A stretch of 64,000 nt of DNA from Kordia sp. (GTDB taxonomy: Bacteria; Bacteroidota; Bacteroidia; Flavobacteriales; Flavobacteriaceae): positions 62,001-126,000 of the forward strand of contig NZ_JAKVBC010000012.1 in assembly GCF_022447245.1 (NCBI RefSeq), given 5' to 3'. A program made the position numbers and the translations under genes. Each line of letters opens with the position of its first letter. Positions within the stretch are counted from its first letter, which is position 1. The notes beneath the pieces are model-generated. The model did no database searches. It had not been told where the DNA came from and saw only the letters and a program-made list of their open reading frames with translations. Below are positions 55,966 to 63,833 of the stretch, in pieces.

Positions 55966-56730
55966 TTGAAAAAGCTCTTTAAATATATACTAAACACTAT
56001 CCCTAGACCTCTTTTGATAAAAATGAGTTATTGGGTTCGTCCAATTATTGCGTTATTTTTAAGAGGAAAAAAGTTTACTGATCCGATTGACGGAAAAAGT
56101 TTTCGAAGTTTTTTATCATATGGCTATGCCTTAAATCGTGAAAATGCCTTGTCGCCAAGCACACTTTCTTTAGAACGTCACCGATTGTTGTGGTTGTATT
56201 TACAGAATGAAACCGATTTCTTCACAAAACCACAAAAGGTATTGCATTTTGCACCAGAACAAGCTTTTTACAAGCGTTTTAGAAACCAAAAGAACTTAGA
56301 CTATACAACGACTGATTTGCTGTCTCCTTTAGCAGATGTGAAAGCTGATATTTGCGACTTGCCTTTTGAAGACAATTCGTTTGATACCATCTTGTGCAAT
56401 CATGTATTAGAGCATATTCCTGATGATACGAAAGCGATGCAAGAATTGTATCGTGTATTGAAACCCAGCGGAATGGCAATTTTACAAATTCCGCAAGATT
56501 TAAAACGGGAAGTCACGTTTGAAGACGACTCTATTACAGATCCGAAAGAACGTACAAAGATTTTTGGTCAGTACGATCATGTACGCGTATACGGTCGTGA
56601 TTATTTTGATAAACTTCGAAGTATAGGTTTTACGGTAAAAGAAGAAGACTACACTAAAAACTTTACGCAAGAAGAAATACAAAAGTATTGCTTAATGAAA
56701 GGAGAAATTATTCCTGTTTGTTTTAAGTAA
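55966..56730 (+). CDS. Class I SAM-dependent methyltransferase, TTG start
   Basis: 254 residues (start TTG, MKKLFKYILNTIPRPLLIKM). SAM-binding part: VLHFAPEQAFYKRF (motif I variant, about 87), then DYTTTDLLSPLADVKADICD (about 105-125), DTILCNHVLEHIPDDTKAMQ (about 137-156) and ELYRVLKPSGMAIL. The HVLEHIPDD run is the type 11 signature. Target unknown; the N-terminal basic-hydrophobic segment may bind membranes. Its 3' end overlaps the next, convergent gene by about 38 bp. Confidence 0.86.
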   Translation: MKKLFKYILNTIPRPLLIKMSYWVRPIIALFLRGKKFTDPIDGKSFRSFLSYGYALNRENALSPSTLSLERHRLLWLYLQNETDFFTKPQKVLHFAPEQAFYKRFRNQKNLDYTTTDLLSPLADVKADICDLPFEDNSFDTILCNHVLEHIPDDTKAMQELYRVLKPSGMAILQIPQDLKREVTFEDDSITDPKERTKIFGQYDHVRVYGRDYFDKLRSIGFTVKEEDYTKNFTQEEIQKYCLMKGEIIPVCFK

Positions 56731-57036
56731 ACTTTTAGGTTTTAGATCTTTGGTTTTGGTTTTTTCATAATACTTTACACAAATTGCTTTTCGTTTTATT
56801 GAATTATACTTTTTAAATAATAGCTTTTCTATTTTATCACCTTCCATTTTAGGCAATTTTAAAACTTCATCAATGTTAAGTTGATCAATCCTATCGAAAG
56901 AATATGATTTATAACAATCCACACAAACTCTTAGATTTAATATCTTGACAAGATGTGAAGCTATTCTAATGTGATAATGTTCACATGCTTCAAAAAACGA
57001 TTGACTACCATGTTTTTCACATATTATTATTTCCAT
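56692..57036 (-). CDS. Small cysteine-containing protein of unknown function
   Basis: 114 residues. MEIIICEKHGSQSFFEACEH and LRVCVDCYKSYSF give a CxxH/CxxxxH-like plus CxxC pattern that could bind zinc. The rest is a basic tail. The C-terminal 38 bp overlap the convergent methyltransferase, which is unusual but possible. No family recognised; the codon pattern and length support a real gene. Confidence 0.55.
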   Translation of the reverse strand: MEIIICEKHGSQSFFEACEHYHIRIASHLVKILNLRVCVDCYKSYSFDRIDQLNIDEVLKLPKMEGDKIEKLLFKKYNSIKRKAICVKYYEKTKTKDLKPKSLLKTNRNNFSFH

Positions 57037-57088
57037 CTTTTTATCAAATACTTGTTCATTTAATCCAAGATACTCTTTAAAATTTTAA

Positions 57089-57122
57089 TAAAAAAAGATC
57101 CCATTTTTCAATGAGACCTTTA
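57089..57122 (-). terminator. Rho-independent terminator
   Basis: On the minus strand the stem AAAGGTCTCATT / AATGGGATCTTT (12 pairs including two G-U) is followed by a T run (A run on the plus strand at 57089-57095); it ends the gene at 57194-57514. Confidence 0.65.
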
Positions 57123-57193
57123 CCAAGAAAGTCACTATTTTTCTACTAAAAACTAGATTTTAAATATTTTGCAATCAAGTTAATCACAATCTA

Positions 57194-57514
57194 TCAATCC
57201 ATAACTTTCGATAACTTAACAGTTTCGCCACACATATCACTTGTGATTTTAAAAATAACGTCCCCTTTTTTACCATTTTTTGCCCAATGTACCGTTTTAC
57301 CAACTTTACAAGATATACTGGTTTTACTTCCTTTGTTTAAAGACACATATCCACTTCCTGTATAAATGGATACTTTACTTTTTGTATCGTTTACAAGTGA
57401 AAAACTACTTCCGTAGACTTCTTCGATCTTTTCTGTCTCGACCGTAACTATTTCTGAAAGTGTTGAAAATGAAAGAACAGAAAGTAAACTAATGGTAATG
57501 ATTGTGATTTTCAT
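57194..57514 (-). CDS. Small exported protein of unknown function
   Basis: 106 residues with an N-terminal signal (MKITIITISLLSVLSFSTLS). The mature part has SSFSLVNDTKSKVSIYTGSG, ISCKVGKTVHWAKNGKKGDV and DMCGETVKLSKV, an all-beta pattern with two Cys that could form a disulfide. No family recognised. A terminator follows. Confidence 0.68.
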   Translation of the reverse strand: MKITIITISLLSVLSFSTLSEIVTVETEKIEEVYGSSFSLVNDTKSKVSIYTGSGYVSLNKGSKTSISCKVGKTVHWAKNGKKGDVIFKITSDMCGETVKLSKVMD

Positions 57515-57689
57515 AAAAGCTTCTATTTTTTGTTTCGGATTAAAAGTATATATGTTTTTAGTATAAACAGCGACCGACTTTTTTAAATGTCGATTTGAGT
57601 TTGTAAAATGTCGATTTCAAGAAACGATCGGATTGAAGCCATTTTACAATTCGACCATTACTTATTGAGATAGAGTAGACTGATTAGTT

Positions 57690-58331
57690 TTATTTTTTGA
57701 TAATTTTTTTAGTGATTGTACTTCCATTTGAGAATTCAATTTGCAACATATACATCCCTTGTGACATGCCAGACATATCAATTGTATTTTTAGAAGACTG
57801 AAACATTTCTTCTCCTAATACCGTATACAAAACAACTTTTTCAACATTTTGATTCGCTTGAATTCGTATAACGTATTTTGTTGGATTTGGATAGATTGCA
57901 ACTTCTTCTGTTGTAATTTCATCATTTGACAATGTCACCAAACTATTTTTATAAATTTTTGTAACATACATTCCAACACCAGTTGTTTGATATGTGTGCA
58001 CAATATCAATATCTCCATCTTATTCAATGTCTACAAATCGCAGGTATTCTACTGTATCTGTTATAAATCCATTGGTTTCCTCTGTATAAATTCCTGCTCC
58101 ATTGTTTTTGTAGAGCTTTGTGGTTGTTCCTCCAGATATTCCAACAAGATCTAAGTCGCCATCGCCATCTAAGTCTCCTAATTGCATAGAACTTATACCA
58201 TTTACACCCACAAAAGGCGTATTGGTTTCTTCAGAAAAGTTTTGACTATGCACATAATTTATAGCACTGATTATAATTGCAAGTACAATTGTTTTTACGG
58301 GGATTTTCACTTTGCTTATTTTGAGTAGCAA
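57690..58331 (-). pseudogene. Remnant of a T9SS-secreted FG-GAP/VCBS protein, in-frame stop
   Basis: One frame with a TAA at 58020-58022. Upstream: signal (MLLKISKVKIPVKTIVLAII to YVHSQ), then SMQLGDLDGDGDLDLVGISG. Downstream: DGDIDIVHTYQTTG, then the sorting domain IYPNPTKYVIRI to TITKKIIKK. Such proteins normally carry many repeats, so with only two this gene also looks internally deleted, leaving signal and T9SS tag. Confidence 0.75.
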
Positions 58332-58422
58332 AATGCATTATTCTTTTTGGACGACACTTTAAAAGTTTCCGAATGCATCATTTTAGCTTTTAAATGAACT
58401 CTAACAAGACTTTCAAATAAAA

Positions 58423-58457
58423 AAAACGATTATCAGAACATGTCTAATAATCGTTTT
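58423..58457 (-). terminator. Rho-independent terminator of the downstream peptide gene
   Basis: Stem AAAACGATTAT (58423-58433) / ATAATCGTTTT (58447-58457), with an A run on the left (T run in the minus transcript). Similar in sequence to the hairpin at 58859. Confidence 0.85.
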
Positions 58458-58483
58458 ATGTGCAATCAAATTAATTTTCTTTT

Positions 58484-58723
58484 CTAGCAGATTCCTACTG
58501 GCTGACAAGAGATACTAGGAGGACATCCATTTGTTGGGCAGTTTACTGATCCAGGAGGACATCCTACTGTTAGACAACCAAGTGTTCCCGGAGTTCCACA
58601 ATTAGTATCTGCATCTGCAAAACAAGATAGTGTTCCTCCACCTTTTACATTTTCTGATGCTAGGCTAGAAACAATACTCTTGTTTAGACTCAGTCCATTG
58701 TGTTTGAAATTCTTTTTTTTCAT
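58484..58723 (-). CDS. Cys/Pro-rich leader-GG peptide precursor (class I lanthipeptide-like), copy 1
   Basis: 79 residues. Leader MKKKNFKHNGLSLNKSIVSS and LASENVKGGG, then a core with eight Cys: SCFADADTNCG, GCLTVGCPPGSVNCPTNGCPP and SISCQPVGIC. The core is rich in Thr, Ser, Gly and Pro, suitable for lanthionines or disulfides, and ends on Cys. Copy 2 is 192 bp upstream; both share promoter and terminator layout. No maturation or export gene is adjacent. Confidence 0.75.
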   Translation of the reverse strand: MKKKNFKHNGLSLNKSIVSSLASENVKGGGTLSCFADADTNCGTPGTLGCLTVGCPPGSVNCPTNGCPPSISCQPVGIC

Positions 58724-58749
58724 GATTTTGGTATTTTGTGGTTAAACTT

Positions 58750-58813
58750 TAAAGTTACTTGATTACAAAAGATTTTCCTCTCTATAAAACCACACTAATT
58801 ATACACTAAAACC
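58750..58813 (-). promoter_or_regulatory. Predicted activator-dependent promoter with two 22-bp-spaced boxes (copy 1)
   Basis: The -7-like TAACTTTA is at 58757-58750, 27 bp before the ATG. Two direct TAAAACC boxes (plus strand 58785-58791 and 58807-58813) are exactly 22 bp apart, followed by TTATTTAACATT. There is no TTTG box 19 bp upstream of the -7 element. The same arrangement with identical spacing stands before copy 2. Confidence 0.6.
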
Positions 58814-58858
58814 TTATTTAACATTCTCTTTTTAATCAAGTTCAATCAATCGTATAAA

Positions 58859-58892
58859 AAAACGATCATCAGTATTACCCAATGATCGTTTT
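58859..58892 (-). terminator. Rho-independent terminator of the upstream peptide gene
   Basis: Stem AAAACGATCAT (58859-58869) / ATGATCGTTTT (58882-58892), with an A run on the left. Confidence 0.85.
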
Positions 58893-58915
58893 ATATATTT
58901 ATGACTAATTTTTAA

Positions 58916-59185
58916 TTAACAGATTCCATTTACTGGACAGGATTCTGAAATGAAAGGACATCCATCTGTCTGTGGTGGACAATTATTTGTTGGACAATTT
59001 ACCGTACATGCATTTGTTGGTGGACATGTATTTGTATAATTACACCCAACAGTGTTAGCACAAGCCGTATCTACAAAGATAAAGCAAGAGTTGGTAGCTC
59101 CTCCCATTATATTTTGTGACTCTAAACTAGAAATATTGTGCTTGTTTAGTTTTAGTCCTTTGTGACTTAAATTCTTTTTTTTCAT
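58916..59185 (-). CDS. Cys/Pro-rich leader-GG peptide precursor (class I lanthipeptide-like), copy 2
   Basis: 89 residues. Leader MKKKNLSHKGLKLNKHNISS and LESQNIMGG, then a core with ten Cys including NTCPPTNACTVNCPTNNCPP and CPVNGIC at the end. The VNCPTNxCPP block and the PVxGIC end are shared with copy 1, and the leaders are clearly homologous. The GG marks the expected leader cleavage site. No biosynthetic enzyme is next to it; apbE follows upstream on the same strand with a separate function. Confidence 0.75.
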   Translation of the reverse strand: MKKKNLSHKGLKLNKHNISSLESQNIMGGATNSCFIFVDTACANTVGCNYTNTCPPTNACTVNCPTNNCPPQTDGCPFISESCPVNGIC

Positions 59186-59211
59186 GATACTTCATTTTAT
59201 GGTTAATCTTT

Positions 59212-59275
59212 TAAAGTTACATGAACAAGCAGAGTTTTTGACTTTATAAAACCACAGTAAGACTACTTTAAAACC
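59212..59275 (-). promoter_or_regulatory. Predicted activator-dependent promoter with two 22-bp-spaced boxes (copy 2)
   Basis: TAACTTTA at 59219-59212, 27 bp before the ATG; direct TAAAACC boxes at 59247-59253 and 59269-59275, again 22 bp apart, then TTATTTAACATT. The distance from the proximal box to the ATG (62 bp) equals that in copy 1. Confidence 0.6.
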
Positions 59276-59294
59276 TTATTTAACATTTATTATG

Positions 59295-60326
59295 TTAGAA
59301 TTCAGTAATAATTAAATCTTGAAAGCCTTTTGTTGTATATTTTTGAATGTTCCCATATTGATCTCTACTCACCACATAAGCATCAACATCTTTCAATTCG
59401 CTTAGAAGCTTTTTTGTTTTTTCATAAGGCATTACCATAAACGCAGTAGCATACGCATCAGCCTTCATACAGTTATCAGCAATAACAGACACACTCAACA
59501 CATTGTTTTTCATTGGGTAGCCAGTTTTTGCATTTAGAATATGTACGTAATAATCTCCTGTTTCTGGATCTATTCTGTACTTTCTATAGTTTCCAGAAGT
59601 CGCCATTGCTTTATTTTCAAGCTCAATGAATTCAATATATTGACGCTCATCCGATTCTTGCACAGGACTATCAATAGCAACAGTCCATCTTTTCACTTTT
59701 TTGGTATTTTTTCCTTTGGTTAAGATTTCGCCTCCAACTTCAATAATGTAGTTTTTAATGCCTTTTTCGTCAAACATTTCACCGATAAGGTCAATTGCAT
59801 ATCCTTTACCCAAAGAATTAAAATCAAATGTCAAAGAAGGATGATCTTTGTATACTTTTCCTTCCTCTGAAATTCGCACTTTATCAAAGCCAGTAAACGT
59901 CATAATACTATCTACTTGCTCTTTGGTTAAATTATTTATTGGTTTTTCAGGACCAAATCCCCAAGCATTCACTAAAGCACCTACACTTGGATCAAAAAAA
60001 CCATCTGTTTTTTGATATACTTCTCTTGAAAAGTCATATACAACTCTAAAATATTTATCTATGACTACATCTTTTTCTCCTCTGTTGATTCTGGAAATAT
60101 CAGATGTTGGAATGTATGCAGACATCGACTGATTAACTACATGAAATACGTTTTCAATATCCTGCTGGTAATCTTCCTGTGCATTCTGAATTTCATATTG
60201 AATATTATACGTAGTTCCTAGTGCGTATCCTGAGTTTTTACGCATCATAACATCTTTCGGTTTTTCAACACAAGATGTTATTAAAAAAGCTATACACATG
60301 TATAGGGGTAATGTAATTGCTTTCAT
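59295..60326 (-). CDS. apbE: FAD:protein FMN transferase, lipoprotein
   Basis: 343 residues, lipoprotein signal with lipobox ITSC (MKAITLPLYMCIAFLITSCV). The ApbE features include GYALGTTYNIQYE near residue 34, FDPSVGALVNAWGF (about 106), FDFNSLGKGYAIDLIGE (about 175-191) and MATSGNYRKY (about 241), with Mg-binding residues near the C-terminus (ADAYATAFMVM). It attaches FMN to threonine in Nqr subunits, and here it sits in the nqr neighbourhood. It starts 7 bp after the small protein gene upstream. Confidence 0.95.
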   Translation of the reverse strand: MKAITLPLYMCIAFLITSCVEKPKDVMMRKNSGYALGTTYNIQYEIQNAQEDYQQDIENVFHVVNQSMSAYIPTSDISRINRGEKDVVIDKYFRVVYDFSREVYQKTDGFFDPSVGALVNAWGFGPEKPINNLTKEQVDSIMTFTGFDKVRISEEGKVYKDHPSLTFDFNSLGKGYAIDLIGEMFDEKGIKNYIIEVGGEILTKGKNTKKVKRWTVAIDSPVQESDERQYIEFIELENKAMATSGNYRKYRIDPETGDYYVHILNAKTGYPMKNNVLSVSVIADNCMKADAYATAFMVMPYEKTKKLLSELKDVDAYVVSRDQYGNIQKYTTKGFQDLIITEF

Positions 60327-60333
60327 TTCTTAT

Positions 60334-60696
60334 TTATTGTATTTGTATTAAACCATCATAATCGAGTATGTATGGCTGGTTTTTCATAACTTCTTCTAAT
60401 GGATTCTCCGCATTTCCGATTCCGACACCTGCAAAATACAGTTCGGCTTCAAACTTCTCTACATGCTGTTTAAAAGTTTCCATCCATATCGCATCATATT
60501 CTTTTGGATCTTCGGGATATAAGACTGCTTTCACAAGTACAAATTTCTTTTTATTATCCTTGTCAATACATACAAATTGTGGATGCTTATTGAGTTTACT
60601 ATTTACCGCCAAGAATTCATACCCTTTTTCTTCTAACTCCTTCCCTACGATATTCATCGCAAGGTAATGCAATTCTTGTTTTGTTAGCTTTTCCAT
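60334..60696 (-). CDS. Small conserved protein next to apbE (Nqr neighbourhood)
   Basis: 120 residues (MEKLTKQELHYLAMNIVGKE). No membrane segment or cofactor motif; the sequence AKFEAELYFAGVGIGNAENP is typical of a short conserved protein placed between nqrF and apbE in flavobacteria and sometimes misnamed an Nqr subunit. It starts the apbE transcript, 7 bp apart. Assignment to Nqr assembly is inference from position. Confidence 0.78.
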   Translation of the reverse strand: MEKLTKQELHYLAMNIVGKELEEKGYEFLAVNSKLNKHPQFVCIDKDNKKKFVLVKAVLYPEDPKEYDAIWMETFKQHVEKFEAELYFAGVGIGNAENPLEEVMKNQPYILDYDGLIQIQ

Positions 60697-60925
60697 AATA
60701 TATAGGATTGTCTAAACAGCTGTGAAATTATTGGTTTACAAACAGCTACGTCTATTTTTTAGTTATTTTTAAATAATCAATCGATAAAAAGCATATTTCA
60801 TCTACGAATGAATTTTGTTTTACAAAGATACTTCAATTTGTAACGATATAATATTAAGACACAAATACTTTTGTATGAAAAGGGATTGCTGCTGTATCAC
60901 CCTTTTTAAGTTTATTCAAAACAAC

Positions 60926-63694
60926 TTAGTTCTCATCAAGGTCATATCCTAAGTTAATTCCTTTTTGTCGTCTTGGAATCCCTTTTGTCATCCATATTGG
61001 TGCTGGTACATCTTTTAAATAATGATCAAAAAACTGCATCATTCGAATTGAAAGATCTTGCCTGTTTTTCATTTTACGTAAGTTGTGACTTTCATTGTTA
61101 TAAACTAATAACCAAGCTGGTTTTTGCAAACGCCTCATTCCCATATATAATTCAATTCCTTGATAGTATGGAACTGCTCCGTCATTGTCATTGTGCATCA
61201 TCAGTAACGGTGTTTCTACATTAGGCAGGCTGAATAAAGGTGAATTCTTTACATATAAATCAAATCCGTCCCATAAATTTTTACCAATACGACTTTGCGT
61301 TCTTTCATATTGAAACATTCGGCTAAACCCGCTTCTCCAGCGAATTCCTCCGTAGGCAGATGTCATATTACTGACGGGAGCTCCTGCCATTGCAGCTTTG
61401 TATTTGTTAGTTTTTGTTACCAAATACGCAACTTGATATCCTCCCCAACTTTGTCCTTGAATTGCCATTCGGCTACTATCGATATATCCTTTCTTTTCCA
61501 TCATTTCTGTCCCAGAAACAACACAGTTGTAGGCATCGTCACCAGGCTGTCCAGTTTTATATACAATATCTGGAGTAAAAACGATGTAATCATTACTTAC
61601 CAAATACGCCTCATCAATAGTAGAAGGACTTGGACGTGGCATTTGGTATTTGTAAAGTCCCTCCGAACTTTTTTCATAGAAGTAAACAATCAATGGATAT
61701 TTTTTTGATGGATCAAAATCTTCAGGCTTATATATAATTCCTTCGAGTTTTGTTCCATCATATGCTTTCCAGGAAGTCAACTCAGCTGTTCCCCATTTGA
61801 ATTCTTTTTGTTGCGGATTGACGTTGGTTAGTTGGGTATCTGTTTTAAAATTATCGGTGGTCAAATATGAGTCTCCGTATTTTGTAAATGATTCTTTTTT
61901 AAACACAAGAACATCTTCTTTTTCTGCCTTTACAACGTTCGAAAGAAGTTGATGATTTGGTTTTACTTTTTCTATTAGCTTCCCACCATTTAACAAATAA
62001 ATTGCATTCGATTTTGTTTTTTCATGAAAGCCAAATAAAAGAAGTTTTTCATCAACATATTCTGCCAACCAATTATTTTCTTTTTGTTTTTGTGTTCGAA
62101 ATCTGATTTTTTTACGTCTTCCTTTTTTGGTAATATTTTTTGGTTTTATAGAACCGTCTAAGGCAACTTTCCAAATGTCATATTTATCATATAGTAATAG
62201 GTTTCCGTCCTTATCAAAGCCTCCATTTCCATATGCATATTTTAACATCGGATTATCGTCATCTTCGTCAGCAAAAGAAACATTGATATTACTCGTAAGA
62301 TTACGCTTTTGTAAGGTATTTAAGTCTACTGAAAACCAATGTTGTTGATCCATATCAAAATAGAAAGCATAGTCTCCATTTTCCCCCATAAAGACACTGG
62401 AACCAGCAGCTTTGACAGCTAATTTCTTTTTTCCAGTTTCTAGACTAATTGCATAGTAATCATTTCTGACTGGTCTATTCCATCCATTTTCTATTTCGTA
62501 CGGTTTATCACTAAGCCCTAGCACATACTTCTTAGCTTGCTTATCTGCCAAATAAATAAAATACAAATCATCATCTTGCAATTTGACATAGCTTTCGTCT
62601 TTGACATTATAGCAACGCAATCGCACATCTTCTTTGTATAAAGATTCGTTTGCTTTTTGTCTAGACTGTAACACACCATCATTCCAACTCCAAACATCTA
62701 CATTAGGAATTTCATCAGTTAAGAGCGTAGTATCTTTTTTATACAAACTTTTTATTTTTGAGTAGAAATATAAGCGATCACTATTTTCTGAAAAGTAAGG
62801 TTGCTTGGTTCCACTCAGTGTTTCCTTACTGCTTAAATAGTTTTCCTCATTTTCAACTAAAAGCTTTAACTGTTCATCTTTATATAAGTACAGTTTAAAA
62901 GGCACAGAATCAGTTTCGACAGAATCTCTATACGCGATAAAAGCAAATTGATTCCCACGTTTGTTAACACTTAATTTTTTATAATCAAATCGCGATGTAT
63001 CAATGACTTTTACTGATTTTATAGAAGTATTGTAGGCATATACTCCCTTGGCTTTATTTTTACGTCTCTGGCTTTTATTAGAATAGTAAAATGTATGTCC
63101 TTCTTCTGGAAGAACGATATCTTTGATATGAAAAATAGTGTCTTGTTGTTTACTTTTTAAATCATATACAACTGCGTAATTATTCTTCCAAGCAGGCAAG
63201 CTATCACCTTTGATTGAATCTTTTTTATTTTTAAATTTCTCTACTACTAAATAATTACTATTCTTTTTTGATGCTTTGTAACGTTTGACTCTTTTTATGG
63301 AATCATACAAGGTGTTTTTTTCTACATCATAAATGTACAACACTTCTTTTTCTTTGTTTTCATCTTTCTTTTCCGCTTTTTTCTCTAGTCTTGTGGTTTC
63401 ATACTTGATCTTTTTTGTAAAGATTACAAATTTTTCATCATAGGTTGTAAAAGCGTTATTTCCATTAAAGTAATTTGCTTTCTTTTGGGTTTCGGTATTA
63501 TATATTTGAATATACCCATCTCCTCTTCCTGTGCCTGTTTTTACTGTAACAACTACTAATTTTCCATTTGCAGAAACTTGAGTTTTTGTAATATCTTTCC
63601 ATGCATCATAATCGTTATGAGTAAGCGTTTTCTTTTGAGCCGTAGAAACCCCAACCATGAAGAGGAATACTACCAGGAATAGTTTTTGAATCAT
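60926..63694 (-). CDS. Exported S9-family prolyl oligopeptidase-type peptidase
   Basis: 922 residues with signal peptide (MIQKLFLVVFLFMVGVSTAQ). A long N-terminal propeller region (to about 620) is followed by the alpha/beta hydrolase domain: IQGQSWGGYQVAYL with Ser near 745, HNDNDGAVPYYQG with Asp near 835 and NNESHNLRK with His near 866. S9 enzymes cleave oligopeptides, often after Pro or Ala. It lies between nqrF and the apbE pair. Confidence 0.9.
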   Translation of the reverse strand: MIQKLFLVVFLFMVGVSTAQKKTLTHNDYDAWKDITKTQVSANGKLVVVTVKTGTGRGDGYIQIYNTETQKKANYFNGNNAFTTYDEKFVIFTKKIKYETTRLEKKAEKKDENKEKEVLYIYDVEKNTLYDSIKRVKRYKASKKNSNYLVVEKFKNKKDSIKGDSLPAWKNNYAVVYDLKSKQQDTIFHIKDIVLPEEGHTFYYSNKSQRRKNKAKGVYAYNTSIKSVKVIDTSRFDYKKLSVNKRGNQFAFIAYRDSVETDSVPFKLYLYKDEQLKLLVENEENYLSSKETLSGTKQPYFSENSDRLYFYSKIKSLYKKDTTLLTDEIPNVDVWSWNDGVLQSRQKANESLYKEDVRLRCYNVKDESYVKLQDDDLYFIYLADKQAKKYVLGLSDKPYEIENGWNRPVRNDYYAISLETGKKKLAVKAAGSSVFMGENGDYAFYFDMDQQHWFSVDLNTLQKRNLTSNINVSFADEDDDNPMLKYAYGNGGFDKDGNLLLYDKYDIWKVALDGSIKPKNITKKGRRKKIRFRTQKQKENNWLAEYVDEKLLLFGFHEKTKSNAIYLLNGGKLIEKVKPNHQLLSNVVKAEKEDVLVFKKESFTKYGDSYLTTDNFKTDTQLTNVNPQQKEFKWGTAELTSWKAYDGTKLEGIIYKPEDFDPSKKYPLIVYFYEKSSEGLYKYQMPRPSPSTIDEAYLVSNDYIVFTPDIVYKTGQPGDDAYNCVVSGTEMMEKKGYIDSSRMAIQGQSWGGYQVAYLVTKTNKYKAAMAGAPVSNMTSAYGGIRWRSGFSRMFQYERTQSRIGKNLWDGFDLYVKNSPLFSLPNVETPLLMMHNDNDGAVPYYQGIELYMGMRRLQKPAWLLVYNNESHNLRKMKNRQDLSIRMMQFFDHYLKDVPAPIWMTKGIPRRQKGINLGYDLDEN

Positions 63695-63779
63695 TCGTAT
63701 TGTAAATATTAGTTTCTAAAGATACACAGATTATTCTTAAAAGAATAGCTTGTTATCAATGACTGTTTCTTTTTTAAAA

Positions 63780-63812
63780 GAAAAAAGGATCGCTTCTATG
63801 CAATCCTTTTCT
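63780..63812 (-). terminator. Rho-independent terminator of nqrF
   Basis: Stem AAAAGGATCGC (63783-63793) / GCAATCCTTTT (63800-63810), one mismatch, with extra A on the left (T run in the minus transcript), 24 bp after the nqrF stop. Confidence 0.75.
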
Positions 63813-63833
63813 GTATATGATGTAAAAATGATT

